A DNA stretch of 64,000 nucleotides, taken from the NCBI GenBank assembly GCA_964016885.1, contig OZ024740.1, positions 4,549,836 through 4,613,835 on the forward strand, in the 5' to 3' direction. Position numbers and translations under genes: made by a program. Shown here in pieces: positions 1-11,701 of the stretch (position 1 is the stretch's first letter; every line of letters starts with the position of its first letter). The notes beneath the pieces are model-generated. The model saw only the letters and a list, made by a program, of their open reading frames with translations, had not been told where the DNA came from and searched no databases. This stretch comes from Eledone cirrhosa (Eukaryota; Mollusca; Cephalopoda; Octopoda; Eledonidae).

Positions 1-1748
1 TTGTGTGGGTTAGAAGGTTTCAATAGAGAGAACAGAGGTGGTAGTGTGGGTTAGAAGGTTTCACTAGAGGGAGCAGAGCTTGTTGTGTGGGTTAGAAGGT
101 TTCACTAGAGGGAACAGAGCTGGTTGTGTGGGTTAGAAGGTTTCACTAGAGGGAGCAGAGCTTGTTGTGTGGGTTAGAAGGATTCAATAGAGAGAACAGA
201 GCTGGTTGTGTGGGTTAGAATGTTTCACTGGAGGGAGCAGAGCTCGTTGTGTGGGTTAGAAGGTTTCAATAGAGAGAACAGAGCTGGTGGTGTGGGTTAG
301 AAGGTTTCAGTAGAGGGAGCAGAGCTTGTTGTGTGAGTTAGAAGGTTTCAATAGAGAGAGCAGAGCTGGTGGTGTGGGTTAGAAGGTTTCACTAGAGGGA
401 GCAGAGCTTGTTGTGTGGGTTAGAAGGTTTCAATAGAGAGAACAGAGCTGGTTGTCTGGGTTAGAAGGTTTCACTAGAGGGAACAGAGCTGGTTGTGTGG
501 GTTAGAAGGTTTCACTAGAGGGAGCAGAGCTTGCTGTGTGGGTTAGAAGGTTTCACTAGAGGGACAAGAGCTGGCTGTGTGGGTTGGAAGGTTTCACTAG
601 AGGGAATAGAGCTGGTTGTGTGGGTTAGAAGGTTTCACTAGAAGGAGCAGAGCTCGTTGTGTGGGTTGGAAGGTTTCACTAGAGGGAACAGAGCTGGTTG
701 TGTGGGTTAGAAGGTTTCACTAGTGGGAGCAGAGCTGGTTGTGTGGGTTGGAAGGTTTCACTAGAGGGAATAGAGTTGGTTGTGGGGGTTAGAAGGTTTC
801 ACTAGAGGGAGCAGAGCTTGTTGTGTGGGTTAGAAGGTTTCACAAGAGGGACAAGAGCTGGTTGTGTGTGTTGGAAGGTTTCACTAGAGGGATTAGAGCT
901 GGTTGTGTGGGTTAGAAGGTTTCACTAGAAGGAGCAGAGCTGGTTGTGTGGGTTGGAAGGTTTCACTAGAGGGAACAGAGCTGGTTGTGTGGGTTGGAAG
1001 GTTTTACTAGAGGGAATAGAGCTGGTTGTGTGGGTTAGAAGGTTTCACTAGAAGGAACAGAGCTGGTGGTGTGGGTTAGAAGGTTTCACTAGAGGGTGCA
1101 GAGCTGGTTGTATGGGTTAGAAGTTTTCACTAGAGGGAGCAGAGCTTGTTGTGTGGGTTAGAAGGTTTCACTAGAGGGAGCAGAGCTTGTTGTGTGGGTT
1201 AGAAGGTTTCAATAGAGAGAACAGAGGTGGTAGTGTGGGTTAGAAGGTTTCACTAGAGGGAGCAGAGCTTGTTGTGTGGGTTAGAAGGTTTCACTAGAGG
1301 GAACAGAGCTGGTTGTGTGGGTTAGAAGGTTTCACCAGAGGGAACAGAGCTGGTTGTGTGGGTTAGAAGGTTTCACTAGAGGGAACAGTGCTGGTATTGT
1401 GGGTTAGAAAGTTTAACTAGAGGGAGCAGAGCTTGTTGTGTGGTTTAGAAAGTTTCACTAGATGGAGCAGAGCTTGTTGTGTGGGTTAGAAGGTTTCACT
1501 AGAGGGAACAGAGCTTGTTGTGTGGATTAGATTGTTTCATTAGAGGGAACAGACCTGGTTGAGTGGGTTAGAAGGTTTCACTAGACGCAACATAGCTGGT
1601 TGTGTGGGTTAGAAGGTTTCACTAGAGGGAGCAGAGCTTGTTGTGTGGGTTAGAAGGTTTCACTAGAGGGAACAGAGCTGGTTGTGTGGGTTAGAAGGTT
1701 TCACTAGAGGGAACAGAGCTGGTTGTGTGGGTTAGAAGGTTTCACTAG
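1..1748 (+). repeat. Leading segment of the array
   Basis: This stretch precedes the first clear 2.5-kb unit. It mixes GAACAG/CTGG and GAGCAG/CTTG monomers with AATAGAGAGAAC, GACAAGAG, GAATAG and AGAAGGAGCAG subtypes. The barcode AGGTGGTAG occurs at about 37 and 1226, a spacing of 1,189 bp, exactly 29 monomers. The block at about 1430-1600 (TTTAGAAAG, then TAGATGGAG, then GATTGTTTCATT, then GGTTGAGTGG, then TAGACGCAAC) is an ordered run of variants that recurs in many later units. It is probably the tail of another higher-order unit cut by the window start. Confidence 0.8.
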
Positions 1749-4283
1749 AGGGAACAGAGCTGGTTGTGTGGGTTAGAAGGTTTCACTAGAGGGAGCAGAG
1801 CTTGTTGTGTGGGTTAGAAGGTTTCAATAGAGAGAACAGAGCTGGTTGTGTTGGTTAGAAGGTTTCACTAGAGGGAACAGAGCTGGTTGTGTGGGTTAGA
1901 AGGTTTCAATAGAGAGAACAGAGCTGGTGGTGTGGGTTAGAAGGTTTCACTAGAGGGAGCAGAGCTTGTTGTGTGGGTTAGAAGGTTTCAATGGAGAGAA
2001 CAGAGCTGGTTGTGTGGGTTAGAAGGTTTCACTAGAGGGAACAGAGCTGGTTGTGTGGGTTAGAAAGTTTCACTAGAGGGAGCAGAGCTTGTTGTGTGGG
2101 TTAGAAGGTTTCACTAGAGGGACAAGAGCTGGGTGTGTGGGTTGGAAGGTTTCACTAGAGGGAATAGAGCTGGTTGTGTGGGTTAGAAGGTTTCACTAGA
2201 AGGAGCACAGCTGGTTGTGTGGGTTGGAAGGTTTCACTAGAGGGAACAGAGCTGGTTGTGTGGGTTAGAAGGTTTCACTAGAGGGAGCAGACCTGGTTGT
2301 GTGGGTTGGAAGGTTTCACTAGAGGGAATAGAGCTGGTTGTGGGGGTTAGAAGGTTCCACTAGAGGGAGCAGAGCTTGTGTGGGTTAGAAGGTTTCACTA
2401 GAGGGACAAGAGCTGGTTGTGTGGGTTGGAAGGTTTCACTAGAGGGAATAGAGCTGGTTGTGTGGGTTAGAAGGTTTCACTAGAAGGAGCAGAGCTGGTT
2501 GTGTGGGTTGGAAGGTTTCACTAGAGGGAACAGAGCTGGTGGTGTGGGTTAGAAGGTTTCACTAGAGGGAGCAGAGCTAGTTGTATGGGTTAGAAGTTTT
2601 CACTAGAGGGAATAGAGCTGGTTGTGTGGGTTAGAAGGTTTCACTAGAGGGAACAGAGCTTGTTGTGTGGGTTAGAAGGTTTCAATAGAGAGAACAGAGG
2701 TGGTAGTGTGGGTTAGAAGGTTTCACTAGAGGGAGCAGAGCTTGTTGTGTGGGTTAGAAGGTTTCACTAGAGAGAACAGAGCTGGTTGTGTGGGTTAGAA
2801 GGTTTCACCAGAGGCAACAGAGCTGGTTGTGTGGGTTAGAAGGTTTCACTAGAGGGAACAGTGCTGGTATTGTGGGTTAGAAAGTTTCACTAGAGGGAGC
2901 AGAGCTTGTTGTGTGGTTTAGAAAGTTTCACTAGAGGGAGCAGAGATTGTTGTGTGGATTAGAAGGTTTCACTAGAGGGAACAGAGCTTGTTGTGTGGGT
3001 TAGATTGTTTCACTAGAGGGAACAGACCTGGTTGAGTGGGTTAGAAGGTTTCACTAGACGCAACAGAGCTGGTTGTGTGGGTTAGAAGTTTTCACTAGAG
3101 GGAGCAGAGCTTGTTGTGTGGTTTAGAAAGTTTCACTCGATGGAGCAGAGCTTGTTGTGTGGGTTAGAAGGTTTCACTAGAGGGAACAGAGCTTGTTGTG
3201 TGGGTTAGATTGTTTCACTAGAGGGAACAGACCTGGTTGAGTGGGTTAGAAGGTTTCACTAGACGCAACAGAGCTGGTTGTGTGGGTTAGAAGGTTTCAC
3301 TAGAGGGAGCAGAGCTTGTTGTGTGGGTTAGATGGTTTCACTAGAGGGAACAGAGCTGGTTGTGTGGGTTAGAAGGTTTCACTAGAGGCAACAGAGCTGG
3401 TTGTGTGGGTTAGAAGGTTTCACTAGAGGGAACAGAGCTGGTTGTGTGGGTTAGAAGGTTTCACTAGAGGGAGCAGAGCTTGTTGTGTGGGTTAGAAGGT
3501 TTCAATAGAGAGAACAGAGCTGGTTGTGTTGGTTAGAAGGTTTCACTAGAGGGAACAGAGCTGGTTGTGTGGGTTAGAAGGTTTCAATAGAGAGAACAGA
3601 GCTGGTGGTGTGGGTTAGAAGGTTTCACTAGAGGGAGCAGAGCTTGTTGTGTGGGTTAGAAGGTTTCAATAGAGAGAACAGAGCTGGTGGTGTGGGTTAG
3701 AAGGTTTCACTAGAGGGAGCAGAGCTTGTTGTGTGGGTTAGAAGGTTTCAATGGAGAGAACAGAGCTGGTTGTGTGGGGTAGAAGGTTTCACTAGAGGGA
3801 ACAGAGCTGGTTGTGTGGGTTAGAAGGTTTCACTAGAGGGAGCAGAGCTTGTTGTGTGGGTTAGAAGGTTTCACTAGAGGGACAAGAGCTGGTTGTGTGG
3901 GTTGGAAGGTTTCACTAGAGGGAATAGAGCTGGTTGTGTGGGTTAGAAGGTTTCACTAGAAGGAGCACAGCTGGTTGTGTGGGTTGGAAGGTTTCACTAG
4001 AGGGAACAGAGCTGGTTGTGTGGGTTAGAAGTTTCACAAGAGGGAGCAGAGCTGGTTGTGTGGGTTGGAAGCTTTCACTAGAGGAAATAGAGCTGGTTGT
4101 GGGGGTTAGAAGGTTCCACTAGAGGGAGCAGAGCATGTGTGGGTTAGAAGGTTTCACTAGAGGGACAAGAGCTGGTTGTGTGGGTTGGAAGGTTTCACTA
4201 GAGGGAATAGAGCTGGTTGTGTGGGTTAGAAGGTTTCACTAGAAGGAGCAGAGCTGGTTGTGTGGGTTGGAAGGTTTCAATAA
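1749..4283 (+). repeat. Higher-order repeat U, copy 1 (2,535 bp)
   Basis: This is the first copy of a unit of about 62 monomers. Base-by-base comparison with the sequence 2,535 bp downstream agrees from 1749. Barcodes pairing at exactly +2,535 include GTTGGTTAG (1850 and 4385), GACAAGAGCTGGG (2121 and 4656), the short 38-bp monomer at 2372 (4907) and AGGTGGTAG (2699 and 5234). The length is 62 x 41 minus 7; the seven missing bases are two 38-bp monomers (near 2372 and 4131) and one 40-bp monomer near 4028. The unit contains an internal repeat of the TTGAGTGG/TAGACGCAAC run at about 3030-3070 and 3235-3275. Confidence 0.9.
4131..4146 (+). repeat. 38-bp short monomer class (example)
   Basis: A recurrent monomer has lost 3 bp, GAGCATGTGTGGG or GAGCTTGTGTGGG for GAGCTTGTTGTGTGGG. 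Outside the T zone it usually sits one monomer after or before a TTCCACTAG variant. Sites: CATG form at 4131, 6585 and 9285; CTTG form at 2372, 4907, 7526, 11045, 12723, 15631, 20055, 22921, 25541, 27956, 30167, 32501 and 36392. A separate lineage in a GAACAG monomer is at 52428, 57388 and 60953. It is absent between 36.4 and 52.4 kb. It is the best single barcode for tracing units across the first 37 kb. Confidence 0.9.
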
Positions 4284-7185
4284 AGGGAACAGAGCTGGTT
4301 GTGTGGGTTAGAAGGTTTCACTAGAGGGAGCAGAGCTTGTTGTGTGGGTTAGAAGGTTTCAATAGAGAGAACAGAGCTGGTTGTGTTGGTTAGAAGGTTT
4401 CACTAGAGGGAACAGAGCTGGTTGTGTGGGTTAGAAGGTTTCAATAGAGAGAACAGAGCTGGTGGTGTGGGTTAGAAGGTTTCACTAGAGGGAGCAGAGC
4501 TTGTTGTGTGGGTTAGAAGGTTTCAATGGAGAGAACAGAGCTGGTTGTGTGGGTTAGAAGGTTTCACTAGAGGGAACAGAGCTGGTTGTGTGGGTTAGAA
4601 AGTTTCACTAGAGGGAGCAGAGCTTGTTGTGTGGGTTAGAAGGTTTCACTAGAGGGACAAGAGCTGGGTGTGTGGGTTGGAAGGTTTCACTAGAGGGAAT
4701 AGAGCTGGTTGTGTGGGTTAGAAGGTTTCACTAGAAGGAGCACAGCTGGTTGTGTGGGTTGGAAGGTTTCACTAGAGGGAACAGAGCTGGTTGTGTGGGT
4801 TAGAAGGTTTCACTAGAGGGAGCAGACCTGGTTGTGTGGGTTGGAAGGTTTCACTAGAGGGAATAGAGCTGGTTGTGGGGGTTAGAAGGTTCCACTAGAG
4901 GGAGCAGAGCTTGTGTGGGTTAGAAGGTTTCACTAGAGGGACAAGAGCTGGTTGTGTGGGTTGGAAGGTTTCACTAGAGGGAATAGAGCTGGTTGTGTGG
5001 GTTAGAAGGTTTCACTAGAAGGAGCAGAGCTGGTTGTGTGGGTTGGAAGGTTTCACTAGAGGGAACAGAGCTGGTGGTGTGGGTTAGAAGGTTTCACTAG
5101 AGGGAGCAGAGCTAGTTGTATGGGTTAGAAGTTTTCACTAGAGGGAATAGAGCTGGTTGTGTGGGTTAGAAGGTTTCACTAGAGGGAACAGAGCTTGTTG
5201 TGTGGGTTAGAAGGTTTCAATAGAGAGAACAGAGGTGGTAGTGTGGGTTAGAAGGTTTCACTAGAGGGAGCAGAGCTTGTTGTGTGGGTTAGAAGGTTTC
5301 ACTAGAGAGAACAGAGCTGGTTGTGTGGGTTAGAAGGTTTCACCAGAGGCAACAGAGCTGGTTGTGTGGGTTAGAAGGTTTCACTAGAGGGAACAGTGCT
5401 GGTATTGTGGGTTAGAAAGTTTCACTAGAGGGAGCAGAGCTTGTTGTGTGGTTTAGAAAGTTTCACTAGAGGGAGCAGAGATTGTTGTGTGGATTAGAAG
5501 GTTTCACTAGAGGGAACAGAGCTTGTTGTGTGGGTTAGATTGTTTCACTAGAGGGAACAGACCTGGTTGAGTGGGTTAGAAGGTTTCACTAGACGCAACA
5601 GAGCTGGTTGTGTGGGTTAGAAGTTTTCACTAGAGGGAGCAGAGCTTGTTGTGTGGTTTAGAAAGTTTCACTCGATGGAGCAGAGCTTGTTGTGTGGGTT
5701 AGAAGGTTTCACTAGAGGGAACAGAGCTTGTTGTGTGGGTTAGATTGTTTCACTAGAGGGAACAGACCTGGTTGAGTGGGTTAGAAGGTTTCACTAGACG
5801 CAACAGAGCTGGTTGTGTGGGTTAGAAGGTTTCACTAGAGGGAGCAGAGCTTGTTGTGTGGGTTAGATGGTTTCACTAGAGGGAACAGAGCTGGTTGTGT
5901 GGGTTAGAAGGTTTCACTAGAGGCAACAGAGCTGGTTGTGTGGGTTAGAAGGTTTCACTAGAGGGAACAGAGCTGGTTGTGTGGGTTAGAAGGTTTCACT
6001 AGAGGGAGCAGAGCTTGTTGTGTGGGTTAGAAGGTTTCAATAGAGAGAACAGAGCTGGTTGTGTTGGTTAGAAGGTTTCACTAGAGGGAACAGAGCTGGT
6101 TGTGTGGGTTAGAAGGTTTCAATAGAGAGAACAGAGCTGGTGGTGTGGGTTAGAAGGTTTCACTAGAGGGAGCAGAGCTTGTTGTGTGGGTTAGAAGGTT
6201 TCAATAGAGAGAACAGAGCTGGTGGTGTGGGTTAGAAGGTTTCACTAGAGGGAGCAGAGCTTGTTGTGTGGGTTAGAAGGTTTCAATGGAGAGAACAGAG
6301 CTGGTTGTGTGGGGTAGAAGGTTTCACTAGAGGGAACAGAGCTGGTTGTGTGGGTTAGAAGGTTTCACTAGAGGGAGCAGAGCTTGTTGTGTGGGTTAGA
6401 AGGTTTCACTAGAGGGACAAGAGCTGGTTGTGTGGGTTGGAAGGTTTCACTAGAGGGAATAGAGCTGGTTGTGTGGGTTAGAAGGTTTCACTAGAAGGAG
6501 CACAGCTGGTTGTGTGGGTTGGAAGGTTTCACTAGAGGGAACAGAGCTGGTTGTGGGGGTTAGAAGGTTCCACTAGAGGGAGCAGAGCATGTGTGGGTTA
6601 GAAGGTTTCACTAGAGGGACAAGAGCTGGTTGTGTGGGTTGGAAGGTTTCACTAGAGGGAATAGAGCTGGTTGTGTGGGTTAGAAGGTTTCACTAGAAGG
6701 AGCAGAGCTGGTTGTGTGGGTTGGAAGGTTTCAATAAAGGGAACAGAGCTGGTTGTGTAGGTTAGAAGGTTTCACTAGAGGGAGCAGACCTGGTTGTGTG
6801 GGTTGGAAGGTTTCACTAGAGGGAATAGAGCTGGTTGTGTGGGTTAGAAGGTTTCACTAGAGGGAACAGAGCTGGTGGTGTGGGTTAGAAGGTTTCACTA
6901 GAGGGAGCAGAGCTTGTTGTGTGGGTTAGAAGGTTTCACTAGAGGGAACCGAGCTTGTTGTGTGGGTTAGAAGGTTTCACTAGAGGGAGCAGAGCTTGTT
7001 GTGTGGGTTAGAAGGTTTCAATAGAGAGAACAGAGGTGGTAGTGTGGGTTAGAAGGTTTCACTAGAGGGAACAGAGCTTGTTGTGTGGGTTAGAAGGTTT
7101 CACTAGAGGTAACAGAGCTGGTTGTGTGGGTTAGAAGGTTTCACCAGAGGGAACAGAGCTGGTTGTGTGGGTTAGAAGGTTTCAC
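4284..7185 (+). repeat. Higher-order repeat U, copy 2, with 81-bp deletion
   Basis: This second copy of the U unit is extended on its right by about 10 monomers that copy 1 lacks. It has lost two adjacent monomers (40 + 41 bp) at about 6550: the CATGTGTGGG short monomer lies at 6585, which is +2,454 from copy 1 (4131) rather than +2,535. The deleted pair is the one carrying GAAGTTTCACAAGAG and GAAGCTTTCACTAGAGG in copies 1 and 3. The deletion joins monomers cleanly in register. From about 6720 to 7185 it carries TCAATAAAGG, GTGTAGGTTAG, GAGCAGACC and GAACCGAGC variants that are shared with copy 3 but not with copy 1. Confidence 0.88.
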
Positions 7186-9900
7186 CAGAGGGAACAGAGC
7201 TGGTTGTGTGGGTTAGAAAGTTTCACTAGAGGGAGCAGAGCTTGTTGTGTGGGTTAGAAGGTTTCACTAGAGGGACAAGAGCTGGGTGTGTGGGTTGGAA
7301 GGTTTCACTAGAGGGAATAGAGCTGGTTGTGTGGGTTAGAAGGTTTCACTAGAAGGAGCACAGCTGGATTGTGTGGGTTGGAAGGTTTCACTAGAGGGAA
7401 CAGAGCTGGTTGTGTGGGTTAGAAGGTTTCACTAGAGGGAGCAGACCTGGTTGTGTGGGTTGGAAGGTTTCACTAGAGGGAATAGAGCTGGTTGTGGGGG
7501 TTAGAAGGTTCCACTAGAGGGAGCAGAGCTTGTGTGGGTTAGAAGGTTTCACTAGAGGGACAAGAGCTGGTTGTGTGGGTTGGAAGGTTTCACTAGAGGG
7601 AATAGAGCTGGTTGTGTGGGTTAGAAGGTTTCACTAGAAGGAGCAGAGCTGGTTGTGTGGGTTGGAAGGTTTCACTAGAGGGAACAGAGCTGGTGGTGTG
7701 GGTTAGAAGGTTTCACTAGAGGGAGCAGAGCTAGTTGTATGGGTTAGAAGTTTTCACTAGAGGGAATAGAGCTGGTTGTGTGGGTTAGAAGGTTTCACTA
7801 GAGGGAACAGAGCTTGTTGTGTGGGTTAGAAGGTTTCAATAGAGAGAACAGAGGTGGTAGTGTGGGTTAGAAGGTTTCACTAGAGGGAGCAGAGCTTGTT
7901 GTGTGGGTTAGAAGGTTTCACTAGAGAGAACAGAGCTGGTTGTGTGGGTTAGAAGGTTTCACCAGAGGCAACAGAGCTGGTTGTGTGGGTTAGAAGGTTT
8001 CACTAGAGGGAACAGTGCTGGTATTGTGGGTTAGAAAGTTTCACTAGAGGGAGCAGAGCTTGTTGTGTGGTTTAGAAAGTTTCACTAGAGGGAGCAGAGA
8101 TTGTTGTGTGGATTAGAAGGTTTCACTAGAGGGAACAGAGCTTGTTGTGTGGGTTAGATTGTTTCACTAGAGGGAACAGACCTGGTTGAGTGGGTTAGAA
8201 GGTTTCACTAGACGCAACAGAGCTGGTTGTGTGGGTTAGAAGTTTTCACTAGAGGGAGCAGAGCTTGTTGTGTGGTTTAGAAAGTTTCACTCGATGGAGC
8301 AGAGCTTGTTGTGTGGGTTAGAAGGTTTCACTAGAGGGAACAGAGCTTGTTGTGTGGGTTAGATTGTTTCACTAGAGAGAACAGACCTGGTTGAGTGGGT
8401 TAGAAGGTTTCACTAGACGCAACAGAGCTGGTTGTGTGGGTTAGAAGGTTTCACTAGAGGGAGCAGAGCTTGTTGTGTGGGTTAGATGGTTTCACTAGAG
8501 GGAACAGAGCTGGTTGTGTGGGTTAGAAGGTTTCACTAGAGGCAACAGAGCTGGTTGTGTGGGTTAGAAGGTTTCACTAGAGGGAACAGAGCTGGTTGTG
8601 TGGGTTAGAAGGTTTCACTAGAGGGAGCAGAGCTTGTTGTGTGGGTTAGAAGGTTTCAATAGAGAGAACAGAGCTGGTTGTGTTGGTTAGAAGGTTTCAC
8701 TAGAGGGAACAGAGCTGGTTGTGTGGGTTAGAAGGTTTCAATAGAGAGAACAGAGCTGGTGGTGTGGGTTAGAAGGTTTCACTAGAGGGAGCAGAGCTTG
8801 TTGTGTGGGTTAGAAGGTTTCAATAGAGAGAACAGAGCTGGTGGTGTGGGTTAGAAGGTTTCACTAGAGGGAGCAGAGCTTGTTGTGTGGGTTAGAAGGT
8901 TTCAATGGAGAGAACAGAGCTGGTTGTGTGGGGTAGAAGGTTTCACTAGAGGGAACAGAGCTGGTTGTGTGGGTTAGAAGGTTTCACTAGAGGGAGCAGA
9001 GCTTGTTGTGTGGGTTAGAAGGTTTCACTAGAGGGACAAGAGCTGGTTGTGTGGGTTGGAAGGTTTCACTAGAGGGAATAGAGCTGGTTGTGTGGGTTAG
9101 AAGGTTTCACTAGAAGGAGCACAGCTGGTTGTGTGGGTTGGAAGGTTTCACTAGAGGGAACAGAGCTGGTTGTGTGGGTTAGAAGTTTCACAAGAGGGAG
9201 CAGAGCTGGTTGTGTGGGTTGGAAGCTTTCACTAGAGGAAATAGAGCTGGTTGTGGGGGTTAGAAGGTTCCACTAGAGGGAGCAGAGCATGTGTGGGTTA
9301 GAAGGTTTCACTAGAGGGACAAGAGCTGGTTGTGTGGGTTGGAAGGTTTCACTAGAGGGAATAGAGCTGGTTGTGTGGGTTAGAAGGTTTCACTAGAAGG
9401 AGCAGAGCTGGTTGTGTGGGTTGGAAGGTTTCAATAAAGGGAACAGAGCTGGTTGTGTAGGTTAGAAGGTTTCACTAGAGGGAGCAGACCTGGTTGTGTG
9501 GGTTGGAAGGTTTCACTAGAGGGAATAGAGCTGGTTGTGTGGGTTAGAAGGTTTCACTAGAGGGAACAGAGCTGGTGGTGTGGGTTAGAAGGTTTCACTA
9601 GAGGGAGCAGAGCTTGTTGTGTGGGTTAGAAGGTTTCACTAGAGGGAACCGAGCTTGTTGTGTGGGTTAGAAGGTTTCACTAGAGGGAGCAGAGCTTGTT
9701 GTGTGGGTTAGAAGGTTTCAATAGAGAGAACAGAGGTGGTAGTGTGGGTTAGAAGGTTTCACTAGAGGGAACAGAGCTTGTTGTGTGGGTTAGAAGGTTT
9801 CACTAGAGGTAACAGAGCTGGTTGTGTGGGTTAGAAGGTTTCACCAGAGGGAACAGAGCTGGTTGTGTGGGTTAGAAGGTTTCACCAGAGGGAACAGAGC
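7186..9900 (+). repeat. Higher-order repeat U, copy 3
   Basis: The third copy of U matches copy 2 at +2,618/2,619 (GACAAGAGCTGGG at 4656 and 7274; AGGTGGTAG at 5234 and 7853) and at +2,700 beyond the 81-bp deletion (CATGTG at 6585 and 9285; AGGTGGTAG at 7035 and 9735). The one-base shift comes from a single A inserted in CTGGATTGTG near 7368. It enters the unit part-way, missing the first seven or so monomers of copy 2. Similarity to copy 2 stops at 9901, where copy 3 turns to TTGTTGTGTGGTTTAG while copy 2 runs on as TGGTTGTGTGGGTTAG. Unlike copy 2, it retains the two-monomer block at about 9180-9260. Confidence 0.88.
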
Positions 9901-11701
9901 TTGTTGTGTGGTTTAGAAAGTTTCACTAGATGGAGCAGAGCTTGTTGTGTGGGTTAGAAGGTTTCACTAGAGGGAACAGAGCTTGTTGTGTGGGTTAGAT
10001 TGTTTCACTAGAGGGAACAGACCTGGTTGAGTGAGTTAGAAGGTTTCACTAGAGGGAGCAGAGCTCGTTGTGTGGGTTAGAAGGTTTCACTAGAGGGAAC
10101 AGAGCTGGTTGTGTGGGTTAGAAGGTTTCACTAGAGGGTGCGGAGCTTGTTGTGTGGGTTAGAAAGTTTCACTAGAGGGAACAGAACTGGTTGTGTGGGT
10201 TAGAAGGTTTCACTAGAGGGAGCAGAGCTTGTTGTGTGGGTTAGAAGGTTTCAATAGAGAGAACAGAGCTGGTTGTGTGGGTTAGAAGGTTTCACTAGAG
10301 GGAGCAGAGCTTGTTGTGTGGGTTAGAAGGTTTCAATAGCGAGAACAGAGCTGGTTGTGTGGGTTAGAAGGTTTCACTAGAGGGAACAGGGCTGATCGTG
10401 TGGGTTAGAAGGTTTCACTAGAGGGAGCAGAGCTTGTTGTGTGGGTTAGAAGGTTTCACTAGAGGGACAAGAGCTGGTTGTGTGGGTTGGAAGGTTTCAC
10501 TAGAAGGAGCAGAGCTGGTTGTGTGGGTTAGAAGGTTTCACTAGAAGGAGCAGAGCTGGTTGTGTGGGTTGGAAGGTTTCACTAGAGGGAGCAGAGCTTG
10601 TTGTGTGGGTTTGAATGTTTCACTAGAGGGACAAGAGCTGGATGTGTGGGTTGGAAGGTTTCACTAGAGAGAACAGAGCTGGTTGTGTGGGTTAGAAGGT
10701 TTCACTAGAAGGAGCAGAGCTGGTTGTGTGGGTTAGAAGGTTTCACTAGAAGGAGCAGAGCTGGTTGTGTGGGTTAGAAGGTTTCACTAGAGGGAGCAGA
10801 GCTTGTTGTGTGGGTTAGAAGGTTTCACTAGAGGGACAAGAGCTGGTTGTGTGGGTTGGAAGGTTTCACCAGAAGGAGCAGAGCTGGTTGTGTGGGTTGG
10901 AAGGTTTCACTAGAGGGAACAGAGCTGGTTGTGTGGGTTAGAAGGTTTCACAAGAGGGAGCAGAGCTGGTTGTGTGGGTTGGAAGCTTTCACTAGAGGAA
11001 ATAGAGCTGGTTGTGGGGGTTAGAAGGTTCCACTAGAGGGAGCAGAGCTTGTGTGGGTTAGAAGGTTTCACTAGAGGGACAAGAGCTGGTTGTGTGGGTT
11101 GGAAGGTTTCACTAGAGGGAATAGAGCTGGTTGTGTGGGTTAGAAGGTTTCACTAGAAGGAGCAGAGCTGGTTGTGTGGGTTGGAAGGTTTCAATAAAGG
11201 GAACAGAGCTGGTTGTGTAGGTTAGAAGGTTTCACTAGAGGGAGCAGACCTGGTTGTGTGGGTTGGAAGGTTTCACTAGAGGGAATAGAGCTGGTTGTGT
11301 GGGTTAGAAGGTTTCACTAGAGGGAACAGAGCTGGTGGTGTGGGTTAGAAGGTTTCACTAGAGGGAGCAGAGCTTGTTGTGTGGGTTAGAAGGTTTCACT
11401 AGAGGGAACAGAGCTTGTTGTGTGGGTTAGAAGGTTTCACTAGAGGGAGCAGAGCTTGTTGTGTGGGTTAGAAGGTTTCAATAGAGAGAACAGAGGTGGT
11501 AGTGTGGGTTAGAAGGTTTCACTAGAGGGAGCAGAGCTTGTTGTGTGGGTTAGAAGGTTTCACTAGAGGTAACAGAGCTGGTTGTGTGGGTTAGAAGGTT
11601 TCACCAGAGGGAACAGAGCTGGTTGTGTGGGTTAGAAGGTTTCACTAGAGGGAACAGTGCTGGTATTGTGGGTTAGAAAGTTTAACTAGAGGGAGCAGAG
11701 C
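9901..11701 (+). repeat. Higher-order repeat V, copy 1 (about 1,801 bp)
   Basis: This is the first copy of a unit of about 44 monomers. It aligns with the next copy at +1,801 on its left (GTGCGG at 10138 and 11939), +1,719 in its middle (CTGATCG at 10391 and 12110) and +1,678 on its right (AGGTGGTAG at 11495 and 13173). These steps equal two monomers and one monomer lost from copy 2. It starts with TTTAGAAAG and TAGATGGAG monomers and contains a cluster of AGAAGGAGCAG monomers near 10500-10790. The short 38-bp monomer lies at 11045. Confidence 0.87.

Noticed and set aside
3934..4122. 62-codon open reading frame on the + strand
   Set aside because: It begins with TTG, lies entirely within satellite monomers, and exists only because two TAG triplets are mutated and one base is missing. 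Its apparent protein is the monomer read in successive frames. No ATG, promoter or Kozak context supports it.
9088..9276. Second, identical 62-codon open reading frame
   Set aside because: It is the same stretch carried in U copy 3. Conservation between the two reflects duplication of the whole unit, not selection on a protein.
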